Positions 1-4,998 of a stretch of 6,579 nt of DNA are shown one piece after another. A program made the position numbers and the translations under genes. The stretch lies in the NCBI GenBank assembly GCA_049421025.1, contig JBMSMG010000080.1, positions 1 through 6,579 on the forward strand, written 5' to 3'. Positions within the stretch are counted from its first letter, which is position 1. Each line of letters begins with the position of its first letter. The notes below the pieces were generated by a model, which worked only from the letters and a program-made list of their open reading frames with translations, did no database searches and was not told where the DNA came from. This DNA comes from RGUW01 sp049421025. GTDB taxonomy: Bacteria; Cyanobacteriota; Cyanobacteriia; PCC-6307; Cyanobiaceae.

Positions 1-549
1 GACGCCTACCCCGGCGATGTGATCGGCCTCAACAACCCGGGCATGTTCGCCATCGGCGACACTATTTATGTGGGCCCCAAGCTCGAATACGAGGGCATTC
101 CCTGCTTTAGCCCCGAGATCTTCGCCTGGCTGCGCAACCCCAACCCCTCGGCGTTCAAGAGCTTTCGCAAGGGGGTCAACGAGTTGCGCGAAGAAGGTGC
201 GGTGCAGATCCTCTACGACACCGATGAGAGCAAGCGCGACCCGATCCTGGCAGCGGTCGGCCAGCTGCAGCTCGAGGTCGTGCAGTACCGCCTTGAAAGC
301 GAGTACGGCGTGCAGACCAGGCTTGAGCCCTTGGGCTTTTCGGTGGCCCGCTGGGTGGTGGGCGGCTGGCCGGCGCTCGAGGCGGTGGGGCGCATCTTCA
401 ACTGCAAGACCGTGCGCGATGCCTGGAATCGGCCGGTGCTGCTGTTCAAGAACGACTGGAACCTGAACCAGCTGGCTGAAGACCATCCCGATCTGGAGCT
501 GAGTGCCGTGGCGCCTGTGGTCAGCGGGGTGGAGCCGATCAGCCTCTGA
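1..549 (+). CDS. prfC: Peptide chain release factor 3, C-terminal part (5' end outside window)
   Basis: This is the last 182 codons of release factor 3, the translational GTPase that recycles RF1 and RF2 from the ribosome after peptide release. The frame is open from base 1 and ends at TGA 547-549, so the GTPase domain lies upstream of the window. The visible part corresponds to the end of the EF-Tu-like domain II and to the RF3-specific C-terminal domain. Recognisable blocks, in window residue numbers, are the AYPGDVIGL stretch (2-10), GIPCFSPE (32-39), EEGAVQ (64-69) and AVGQLQLEVVQYRLESEY (85-102). All match the E. coli RF3 pattern in order and spacing. The protein ends with a short ELSAVAPVVSG-type tail, and the end looks complete. 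A small dyad overlaps the stop codon. The next gene starts 88 bases downstream on the same strand. Identification is firm; only the start is missing. Confidence 0.95.
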   Translation, partial: DAYPGDVIGLNNPGMFAIGDTIYVGPKLEYEGIPCFSPEIFAWLRNPNPSAFKSFRKGVNELREEGAVQILYDTDESKRDPILAAVGQLQLEVVQYRLESEYGVQTRLEPLGFSVARWVVGGWPALEAVGRIFNCKTVRDAWNRPVLLFKNDWNLNQLAEDHPDLELSAVAPVVSGVEPISL

Positions 550-557
550 TCCGAGGC
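537..557 (+). terminator. Small overlapping dyads at the prfC stop, weak terminator candidate
   Basis: GATCAG (537-542) pairs with CTGATC (546-551). The alternative GCCTC (542-546) pairs with GAGGC (553-557) around the TGA stop. There is no T-run after either stem, so if this ends transcription it is not a classical intrinsic terminator. The stems are short and could be chance in this GC-rich sequence. Confidence 0.2.
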
Positions 558-637
558 AGCCTTGTGGAGAGGGCCACCGCGGGCTCACAACAGCGCGCCA
601 GCCGCGCCAGACTTTCGTGTAACGAAGTGTCACGCCC

Positions 638-874
638 ATGCCACAGCCCATTTGGCTGGTGCGGCCCCGCCCCGACGGGGGCTGCGATTACGTCAGCTTC
701 GTGACTGCCCAGCCGGGCAGCGCGGCCACGGTTGAAATGTGTGAAGGCAGCCATTTGCCGCCGCAGATGCCCCTGCTCAAGCGGCGCCACAGGCTCAGGC
801 CCGAGGAAGCCGAGCGCTGCCGTCAGCAGCTGCAACAGAGCGGCGGCTATCGCTGCAGTGAGCCCCTGTTTTGA
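638..874 (+). CDS. Small conserved hypothetical protein, DUF1651-like
   Basis: This is a 78-residue soluble protein of unknown function. It starts at ATG 638 and ends at TGA 872-874. The C-terminal half, PLLKRRHRLRPEEAERCRQQL (about residues 46-66) followed by a Gly-Tyr-Arg and a terminal P-x-F, resembles the end of DUF1651. That family comprises 80-100 residue proteins known from Synechococcus and Prochlorococcus, usually with 'LL..RR.LSR.EA...W..L...GW....P.W'. The two conserved tryptophans of that pattern are replaced here by Cys and Tyr-like positions. The N-terminal IWLVRP is also similar to the family's opening WLV/R strand. It is Arg-rich and has no signal peptide or membrane segment. 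It lies between prfC and the CPP1-like gene, with no obvious strong ribosome binding site. The family call is from memory of its pattern and is moderate; that the gene is real is likelier than the family name. Confidence 0.55.
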   Translation: MPQPIWLVRPRPDGGCDYVSFVTAQPGSAATVEMCEGSHLPPQMPLLKRRHRLRPEEAERCRQQLQQSGGYRCSEPLF

Positions 875-920
875 ACCGGCCTCGATACGCTCAGAGAAGC
901 ACCGGCTCGATGCCTCGGTC

Positions 921-1610
921 ATGAACCTCAGCCCTGATCAGCCTTCCTCATCGGCCGGTGCCAGCGACCCCTACGTGCTGCTTGGGATTGCTGCTGATGC
1001 CAGTTTTGAAGAGGTGCAGTCGGCCAAGCAGGCGCGACTGGCCGAACTGGGCGAAGACGCCCTGGCCCGAGCTCGCATCGAAGCGGCCTATGACGCCGTG
1101 CTCATGGGCCGGCTCAAAGAGCGTCAGCAAGGCAAGGTGAGCACCGCTGCCCGCAGCGCCTCGGCCCGCGAGGACAAGGTCGCAGCCGCCAAACCCGCCG
1201 TTGCTGGGCTGCCCTCGCTGCCCAAGCTGCCCGCGTTGCCCAAAGCTGCTGCGCTGCCCCAGCTGGGCTTGCCCAGTCTGAGCCTGGCTGAAGGCTCTGA
1301 GGCCTGGATCACCGCCTGTGGTGCTGCCGCTTTGGTGGCGCTGCTGTTGCTGGTGCCAGCCGCCAGCCCTGAGTTGCTGCTGGCGCTGGGCACCCTGGGC
1401 ACCGTTGTGATGCTGCAGCGGCGCAACCGCCGGTTCTGGCCGGCGGTGGGCAGCTCGTTTGGCCTGTTGGTCTTGGGCCTGGTGCTGGGCGGCCTGCTGG
1501 TTGGCGTGCTTTCGCCTGCGCTGCCCTTGGGTCTGCCCTTGTCGGCTACCCAGGTGCAGAGCTTGCCTGCACTGGTGCTGCTGGCCCTGGGAGCGCTGCT
1601 GATCGCCTGA
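921..1610 (+). CDS. CPP1-like (DUF3353) membrane protein with N-terminal J-like domain
   Basis: This 229-residue protein resembles the cyanobacterial/plastid CPP1-like family, chaperone-like proteins of protochlorophyllide oxidoreductase. In plants CPP1 binds and stabilises POR. Residues 16-66 form a J-like helical domain (DPYVLLGIAADASFEEVQSA onward) that lacks the HPD tripeptide, so it should not stimulate DnaK like a true J-protein. Residues 70-95 are a charged Ala-rich linker. Residues 97-120 are a Pro-Leu-Lys linker with repeated LP.LP units. Three or four hydrophobic segments follow, at about 128-147, 149-165, 174-196 and 213-229, with a basic RRNRR loop at 167-171 that suggests the cytoplasmic side. 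I chose ATG 921 because the J-like domain follows directly; the frame is open further upstream but that part overlaps the preceding gene and has no family similarity. It converges on hslO, with 9 bases between the stop codons. The family call is good; a POR role is transferred from plants. Confidence 0.8.
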   Translation: MNLSPDQPSSSAGASDPYVLLGIAADASFEEVQSAKQARLAELGEDALARARIEAAYDAVLMGRLKERQQGKVSTAARSASAREDKVAAAKPAVAGLPSLPKLPALPKAAALPQLGLPSLSLAEGSEAWITACGAAALVALLLLVPAASPELLLALGTLGTVVMLQRRNRRFWPAVGSSFGLLVLGLVLGGLLVGVLSPALPLGLPLSATQVQSLPALVLLALGALLIA

Positions 1611-1652
1611 TCGCTCAGCTCAAGCCGCTTCTGCGGTGAGTTCAGCGATCAG
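1599..1652. terminator. Dyad across the CPP1-like/hslO convergent junction, candidate bidirectional terminator
   Basis: CTGATCGCT (1607-1615) is exactly complementary to AGCGATCAG (1644-1652). Inside this lie CTCA (1619-1622) with TGAG (1637-1640), and CCGC (1625-1628) with GCGG (1633-1636) around a TTCT loop. Nested together they make one long interrupted stem centred just inside the hslO 3' end. The left arm is preceded by a tandem copy of its first eight bases (CTGATCGC at 1599-1606 and 1607-1614). There is no T-run. The symmetry across two facing stop codons favours a shared terminator. Confidence 0.4.
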
Positions 1653-2546
1653 CTCTTGCAGTTCACCGCCGGCCACGTTGTAGACCTCGCTGCAGAAGTG
1701 GCAGGTCAGTTCCGCTTTGCCGTCTTCTGTGAGCATGGCGCTCAGTTCGTCGCGGCCCAGCAGCTTGAGCGCATTGACGCTGCGCTTGTGGCTGCAGGGG
1801 CAGTGAAAGCTGATGTCTTGATCGGCGGCCCCATCAACCCCGTCGAGGGGTACCGGATCGAGATCTGGAAAGATGTCGATCAGCAGCTGGCGCAGGTCTC
1901 CATCGCAGGCGGCTAGACGTCCACTGAAGCCTTTGACCTCGCGGCAGCGCTCTTCGAGTAGGGCGACCAGGGCGGGTTCATGGGCAGCCTTGGGCAGCAC
2001 CTGCACCAGCACGCCGCCGCTGCAGCGCACCCCTTTGCTGTCGATCTGTTCGCCCACAAAGACGGCCGAGGGCGTTTGTTCTGAGTGCAGCAAATAGCTA
2101 GCGACGTCGTCGCCAATGCCGCCGCTCACCAGCTCGACGGTGCTGCTGTAGGGCTCACCTTCGCCCAGATCGCGCACCACATGCAGATAACCGGTGCCGG
2201 CGGCAGCTTTGAAATCGAAGTGGTGCAACCCATCGGGCTCGCTCACCAGGTCGAGCTCCAGGCCCGGATTGCCCACATAGCCCCGCACGGTGCCATCACG
2301 GCCGGCATCGACCATGAGACCCTTGAGCGGGCCGTCAGAGGCGATGCGCAGGTTGACGCGGCCGTGGGCCACCTTCATCGAACTGGCCAACAGCAACCCC
2401 GCCGTCATGGCGCGTCCCAACAGGGCTGTGGTCAGATACGACAGGCCGTGGCGGCGGCGGGCGTAGCGACTGGCCACCGTGGTGCTTACCGCCACCAGAC
2501 GAATGCCGCCCCCGGCGGCGGTGGCGCGCAGCAACCGGTCGCTCAT
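1620..2546 (-). CDS. hslO: 33 kDa redox-regulated chaperonin Hsp33
   Basis: Hsp33 is a cytoplasmic holdase that is inactive when reduced and zinc-bound. It is switched on by oxidation of its C-terminal cysteines, and it then protects unfolding proteins during oxidative stress. The 308-residue length is normal for the family. The zinc site is complete: C249 and C251 (CPC) followed by C282 and C285 (CHFC). The N-terminal domain carries the usual opening (SDRLLRATAAGGGIRLVAV), the GRAMTAGLLLASSMK helix and a GYVGNP motif near residue 90. An extra cysteine occurs near residue 175 and others before the zinc domain. The ATG at 2546 overlaps the TGA of the upstream ABC ATPase gene in a 4-base ATGA, which fixes the start and implies translational coupling on one transcript. 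Cyanobacteria produce oxygen radicals, so a permanently co-transcribed Hsp33 fits. Confident assignment. Confidence 0.96.
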   Translation of the reverse strand: MSDRLLRATAAGGGIRLVAVSTTVASRYARRRHGLSYLTTALLGRAMTAGLLLASSMKVAHGRVNLRIASDGPLKGLMVDAGRDGTVRGYVGNPGLELDLVSEPDGLHHFDFKAAAGTGYLHVVRDLGEGEPYSSTVELVSGGIGDDVASYLLHSEQTPSAVFVGEQIDSKGVRCSGGVLVQVLPKAAHEPALVALLEERCREVKGFSGRLAACDGDLRQLLIDIFPDLDPVPLDGVDGAADQDISFHCPCSHKRSVNALKLLGRDELSAMLTEDGKAELTCHFCSEVYNVAGGELQELIAELTAEAA

Positions 2547-3190
2547 GCCGCTCTCAGCTCTTGGGGCATCGTACGGAGCTTGCCTTCCACCAGTTGCCAG
2601 CTGGGTCCTGTGATGCCGGCAAACAGCTCGGGCTCATGGCTGACCACCAGCACGCAACGGTCGCGGGCCAGCTGCGCCAGCAGCGACAAAATGTCGCCAC
2701 TGACGCTCCAGTCGAGCCCGGCGGTGGGCTCATCGAGCAGCAGCACCGCGGGGCGGCGCAGCAGCTGAACGGCCAGAGCAAGCCGGCGCTGCTGACCGCC
2801 GCTGAGTTGCTCGGGCGCCTGGCTGAAGGCCAGGCCCTCGAGCCCCACCTGCGCCAGCACCGTGGCGGCGTCGTCTGCACTCAGCCTGCGGTGCCCCAGC
2901 TTGAGCTCTTGGCCCACCGTGAGGCCCAAAAAATGGCGCTCGGGAAACTGGAACACCAGCCCGCACAGCCAGCGCCTTTGGCGGCCGTTGAGCTTGCGCC
3001 CCTGCCAGCGCACGGCGCCTGCGCTGGGTTCAGCCAGACCGCTGATCACCTCGAGCAGGGTGGTTTTGCCGCAGCCGCTGCGCCCCGCCACCAGCCCAAG
3101 CTGCCCTGGCGAGAGCGCCAGATCGATGCCATTGAGGACCGGTTCGGCTGCGGTGGCGCTTTGGTAACAGATGCCGTCGAGTTCGAGCAT
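2543..3190 (-). CDS. ABC transporter ATP-binding protein, EcfA/CbiO-like, orphan
   Basis: This is a 215-residue single-domain ABC ATPase. The motifs are complete and in order: Walker A GRSGCGKT (36-43), Q-loop Q81 in a VFQFPERHFLGLTV context, signature LSGGQQRR (129-136), Walker B VLLLDEP (149-155), D-loop GLD (158-160) and H-loop His185. The QFPE sequence after the Q-loop glutamine is typical of EcfA/CbiO-type ATPases and of the related cyanobacterial/plastid ABCI11 (NAP14) group. No permease or substrate-binding gene is near, so the partner must be encoded elsewhere or unknown; cation or cofactor transport is only a guess. I chose ATG 3190 because the ABC fold starts directly after it (MLELDGICYQ). 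The reading frame stays open 171 codons further upstream, but that part is antisense to DUF3531 and unrelated to ABC proteins. The gene heads a two-gene unit with hslO. A stem-loop lies just before the start codon. Confidence 0.9.
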   Translation of the reverse strand: MLELDGICYQSATAAEPVLNGIDLALSPGQLGLVAGRSGCGKTTLLEVISGLAEPSAGAVRWQGRKLNGRQRRWLCGLVFQFPERHFLGLTVGQELKLGHRRLSADDAATVLAQVGLEGLAFSQAPEQLSGGQQRRLALAVQLLRRPAVLLLDEPTAGLDWSVSGDILSLLAQLARDRCVLVVSHEPELFAGITGPSWQLVEGKLRTMPQELRAA

Positions 3191-3195
3191 GGGCT

Positions 3196-3229
3196 TGCAC
3201 CAAGGCCTTGAAAGCCGAGGCTTGGTGTG
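3196..3229 (-). promoter_or_regulatory. Stem-loop in the leader of the ABC ATPase gene / DUF3531 divergent region
   Basis: CACCAAG (3198-3204) pairs with CTTGGTG (3221-3227). The stem continues inward through CCT (3206-3208) and AGG (3218-3220) past a single bulged G (3205), with a nine-base loop. G-T wobbles could add two pairs outside. It ends only six to eight bases before the ATPase start codon on the - strand, so it would lie in that mRNA's 5' leader or act as an operator. No convincing -10/-35 pair could be fixed in the 90-base divergent gap. Confidence 0.4.
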
Positions 3230-3280
3230 TTGGATCAGGGAGTTTGCTGAAATCAACGTAAGCACCTGCGCCGCTGCCCC

Positions 3281-3754
3281 ATGGAGATTCAGTTCCGCGA
3301 GATCGATCCGTTCAACTGCTGGATCTGGCTGCGCACCGCCAACCCCCTGGGTGCCGGCGAGCGGGGCTACATCGAAACGGCCTTTGATAGCTGGTTCTTT
3401 TTGGGCAAACTCGGCGGCTTCAACGCCGAGAACATGCAGACCCATGAGGCCGAAGGCGCCGAGCTCAGCTGGTTGAGCTACGACCTCGAAGACGCCGAAC
3501 GTGCCATGCCGGCTCTGATGCACAACATGGGCCCGCTCGAGGTGCAGGGCTGCTGGGCGCGCTGCTGGGTGGATCTGGGCACCAGCGATGCCGTGGCCCT
3601 CGATGTGTTGATCAATGCTTTGCGTCAACTCGACAATGACGTTGTTGAGATCGAACAGCTGCTGATCGGCGGCCTCAACGACGACTGGCCGATCGAGGAG
3701 CAACCCGAAGCGATGTTTGCGGGCCTCGACGCTCTCGATGACGTGGTTGATTGA
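3281..3754 (+). CDS. DUF3531 family protein
   Basis: This is a 157-residue soluble acidic protein of the DUF3531 family, found in cyanobacteria and plastid-bearing plants; function unknown. Recognisable family features are the N-terminal MEIQFREIDPFNCWIWLR, the W-x-x-G-K-L-G-G-F-N block near residues 38-48 (FDSWFFLGKLGGFN), and the aromatic, conserved SWLSYDLEDAERAMPALMHN stretch (63-82). The centre is LEVQGCWARCWVDLGTSDA, and the C-terminal third is acidic (NDDWPIEEQPEAM). No signal peptide or membrane segment is visible. ATG 3281 starts directly with the conserved N-terminus. The following rsmE gene begins after only three bases, so the two are almost certainly one operon. This suggests but does not prove a link to ribosome or RNA biology. 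The family call is strong; any function would be speculation. Confidence 0.88.
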   Translation: MEIQFREIDPFNCWIWLRTANPLGAGERGYIETAFDSWFFLGKLGGFNAENMQTHEAEGAELSWLSYDLEDAERAMPALMHNMGPLEVQGCWARCWVDLGTSDAVALDVLINALRQLDNDVVEIEQLLIGGLNDDWPIEEQPEAMFAGLDALDDVVD

Positions 3755-3757
3755 GCT

Positions 3758-4504
3758 GTGGCACGGGAAGCGCGGCGGCTGCTGATCACCCCCCAGAGGT
3801 TGGCCCAGGCAGCGGCATCAACGGCAGGCGCCCCATTGCTGCCCCTGGAGAACCATGAAGCTCACTATGTGCAGCGGGTGCTGCGGCTGCGGCCCGGTGA
3901 TCCCATAGCCCTGGTCGATGGGGCCGGTCATCGTTGGCCGGCCGCTGTGGAGATCGGTGCTGCACGTTTGCTGGTGCCGCTGGATCAGCCAGCTGAGGTT
4001 GAGCCGCCGCCTGCGCCTTCGCTGCAGCTGGCGGTGGCACTGCCCCGCCAGGGCAGCGACGTGTTGCTGCGGATGGTCTGCGAGCTGGGGATCGACCTGA
4101 TCCAGCCATTGCAGGCTGAGCGCAGCGTTCAGGAGCACTGGAATGCCCAGCGCTCAGCGGTGATCCTGCGCGAGGCGCTTGAGCAATGCGAGCGGTTGTG
4201 GTTGCCGCAGCTGGAGCAACCGCAGGCGGCCTTGCCCTGGTTTCAGGCCGCTGTTGGCGTGCGCTTTTTGGCGACCACGCGCCGCCCCGATGTGCTGCCG
4301 TTGGCTGAGGCCCTGGCTGCGGTTGTCCCTGCGGAGGCCAGCTGCATCAGCGTGGCGATTGGCCCTGAGGGCGGCTGGAGTCCGGCCGAAGAGGCGCAGG
4401 CGATTGCAGCGGGCTGGCAACCGGTCAGCCTTGGTACCAACATTTTGCGCACCGCAACAGCGGCAGTGGCCGCTGCGACTGCGCTGTGCAGCTGGCGCGC
4501 CTAG
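3758..4504 (+). CDS. rsmE: 16S rRNA (uracil(1498)-N3)-methyltransferase
   Basis: RsmE is a SPOUT-class S-adenosylmethionine enzyme that methylates N3 of U1498 in helix 44 of 16S rRNA in the assembled small subunit. The 248-residue length is normal. The N-terminal PUA-like part contains HYVQRVLRLRPGD (36-48) and DGAGHRW (54-60). The trefoil-knot domain starts near residue 90, with MVCELGIDLIQPL (106-118), SVQEHW (123-128) and the REALEQCERLWLPQL helix (138-152). It ends with the SAM-binding IGPEGGWSPAEE (201-212) and LGTNILRTATAAV (225-237). Two positions differ from the common bacterial form: the usual 'KG' before the knot is RQG, and the usual LRTETA is LRTATA. The start is GTG 3758, three bases after the DUF3531 stop, giving the expected N-terminal RRLLI strand. 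The TAG stop shares its bases with the stop of the convergent gene. Confident. Confidence 0.95.
   Translation: MAREARRLLITPQRLAQAAASTAGAPLLPLENHEAHYVQRVLRLRPGDPIALVDGAGHRWPAAVEIGAARLLVPLDQPAEVEPPPAPSLQLAVALPRQGSDVLLRMVCELGIDLIQPLQAERSVQEHWNAQRSAVILREALEQCERLWLPQLEQPQAALPWFQAAVGVRFLATTRRPDVLPLAEALAAVVPAEASCISVAIGPEGGWSPAEEAQAIAAGWQPVSLGTNILRTATAAVAAATALCSWRA
4501..4504. other. Shared CTAG: overlapping stop codons of two convergent genes
   Basis: The palindrome CTAG gives TAG to rsmE on + (4502-4504) and TAG to the hypothetical gene on - (4503-4501). The coding sequences therefore overlap by four bases and there is no room for a terminator between them. Confidence 0.9.
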
Positions 4505-4896
4505 CTGCGGAACAGGCCCTTTGCCATGTCTTTGAAACCAGCCAGATTGGCTCCGGCTCGGCGGCGGCGGGTGGGAACTGCATTGGCCGGATTCAGACAC
4601 TCCGGCGCAAAGGTCGACATCGCCGCGGCCGGCTTGGCCTCTTGAGCGGCGCGCAGTTCAGCGGCGATCGCCTCGGCCGTGGTCAGTGTTGTGCCACCAG
4701 CAGGGGCCGCAGGGGCAGCTGCAGAGGCAGTTGTAGGAGTGGAGCTGTCTTGGCTGCTGAGCTGGATGGCTGCAGGCTTGGCAGCAGGGGCGTCCTGTTT
4801 GGCTTCAGGCTTTTCAGGGGCGACTGCCACCTGGGCGGGTTTGGCCCCATCGCTGCCCAGATCCAGAAAGAAGCTGCCCTTGTTGTTGAACACCAT
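4501..4896 (-). CDS. Small Ala/Pro-rich conserved hypothetical protein
   Basis: This is a 131-residue protein of unknown function. The start is ATG 4896 and the stop is TAG at 4503-4501. The N-terminal 14 residues are a short hydrophobic/aromatic patch (MVFNNKGSFFLDLG). Residues 17-70 are a low-complexity Ala/Pro/Ser/Thr/Lys linker, likely disordered. Residues 71-92 form a predicted amphipathic helix (LTTAEAIAAELRAAQEAK). The C-terminus, about residues 94-131, is the most constrained part: STFAPECLNPANAVPTRRRR, then GANLAGF, ending KGLFRS. I recall similar short proteins with a 'TTAEAIAAEL ... FAP ... RRR..GANLAGF' layout in Synechococcus and Prochlorococcus, but know no function. The gene converges on rsmE with overlapping stops and is divergent from the DUF92 gene. 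A possible -10 (GATAAT) lies 22 bases upstream. The basic C-terminus could bind nucleic acid or an acidic partner; this is conjecture. That it is a real gene is supported by the exact fit between neighbours. Confidence 0.75.
   Translation of the reverse strand: MVFNNKGSFFLDLGSDGAKPAQVAVAPEKPEAKQDAPAAKPAAIQLSSQDSSTPTTASAAAPAAPAGGTTLTTAEAIAAELRAAQEAKPAAAMSTFAPECLNPANAVPTRRRRAGANLAGFKDMAKGLFRS
4663..4672. repeat. HIP1 octamer (GCGATCGC) within GGCGATCGCC
   Basis: The highly iterated palindrome of many cyanobacteria, GCGATCGC, occurs at 4664-4671 with an extra G/C pair outside. It lies inside the small hypothetical gene. I saw only this one exact copy in the window, so it hints at a cyanobacterium but not at a HIP1-rich genome. 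Confidence 0.6.
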
Positions 4897-4917
4897 CTGA
4901 AGCGCACAGCTGCGGTG

Positions 4918-4923
4918 ATTATC
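4918..4923 (-). promoter_or_regulatory. Possible -10 element (GATAAT) for the small hypothetical gene
   Basis: Reading on the - strand, GATAAT matches five of six bases of the TATAAT consensus and lies 22 bases before the ATG at 4896. It is the only A/T-rich hexamer in the GC-rich divergent gap. I find no convincing -35 at the right distance. Confidence 0.3.
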
Positions 4924-4958
4924 TGCGCTTGGGTTGCCGGGCGCGGCGCTTCCTTAGG

Positions 4959-4994
4959 GCAGTGCAACACAGTGGGGCCACTGCTCTGTGTTGC
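4959..4994. promoter_or_regulatory. Nested inverted repeats directly upstream of the DUF92 gene
   Basis: GCAACACAG (4964-4972) is exactly complementary to CTGTGTTGC (4986-4994), with 13 bases between. Two alternatives share the same region: GCAGTG (4959-4964) with CACTGC (4979-4984), and CAGTGG (4970-4975) with CCACTG (4978-4983). The right arm ends four bases before the DUF92 start codon. It could be an operator in this divergent promoter region, or a leader hairpin that masks the start codon. Confidence 0.45.
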
Positions 4995-4998
4995 CGCC

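Noticed and set aside
614..626. TTCGT-GTA-ACGAA hairpin before the DUF1651-like start
   Set aside because: Five-base arms only; likely chance, and no promoter or leader context supports it.
732..920. In-frame upstream extension of the CPP1-like protein
   Set aside because: It overlaps the DUF1651-like gene in another frame and is Cys/Ser/Arg-rich with no similarity to the family; ATG 921 sits right before the J-like domain.
2085..2768. Long open frame on + opposite hslO and the ATPase end
   Set aside because: It crosses the junction of two certain genes, and its composition is that of an antisense frame.
2561..3211. Long open frame on + opposite the ABC ATPase
   Set aside because: This is a typical high-GC antisense shadow, His/Gln/Pro-rich and without motifs. 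The - strand has all ABC motifs.
3191..3703. In-frame N-terminal extension of the ABC ATPase (171 extra codons on -)
   Set aside because: It is antisense to DUF3531 along almost its whole length and has no ABC-like content. The ATPase fold starts directly at ATG 3190.
4486..4998. In-frame upstream extension of the DUF92 protein
   Set aside because: It runs antisense through the small hypothetical gene, is Gly/Arg/Cys-rich, and DUF92 proteins do not carry such a domain.
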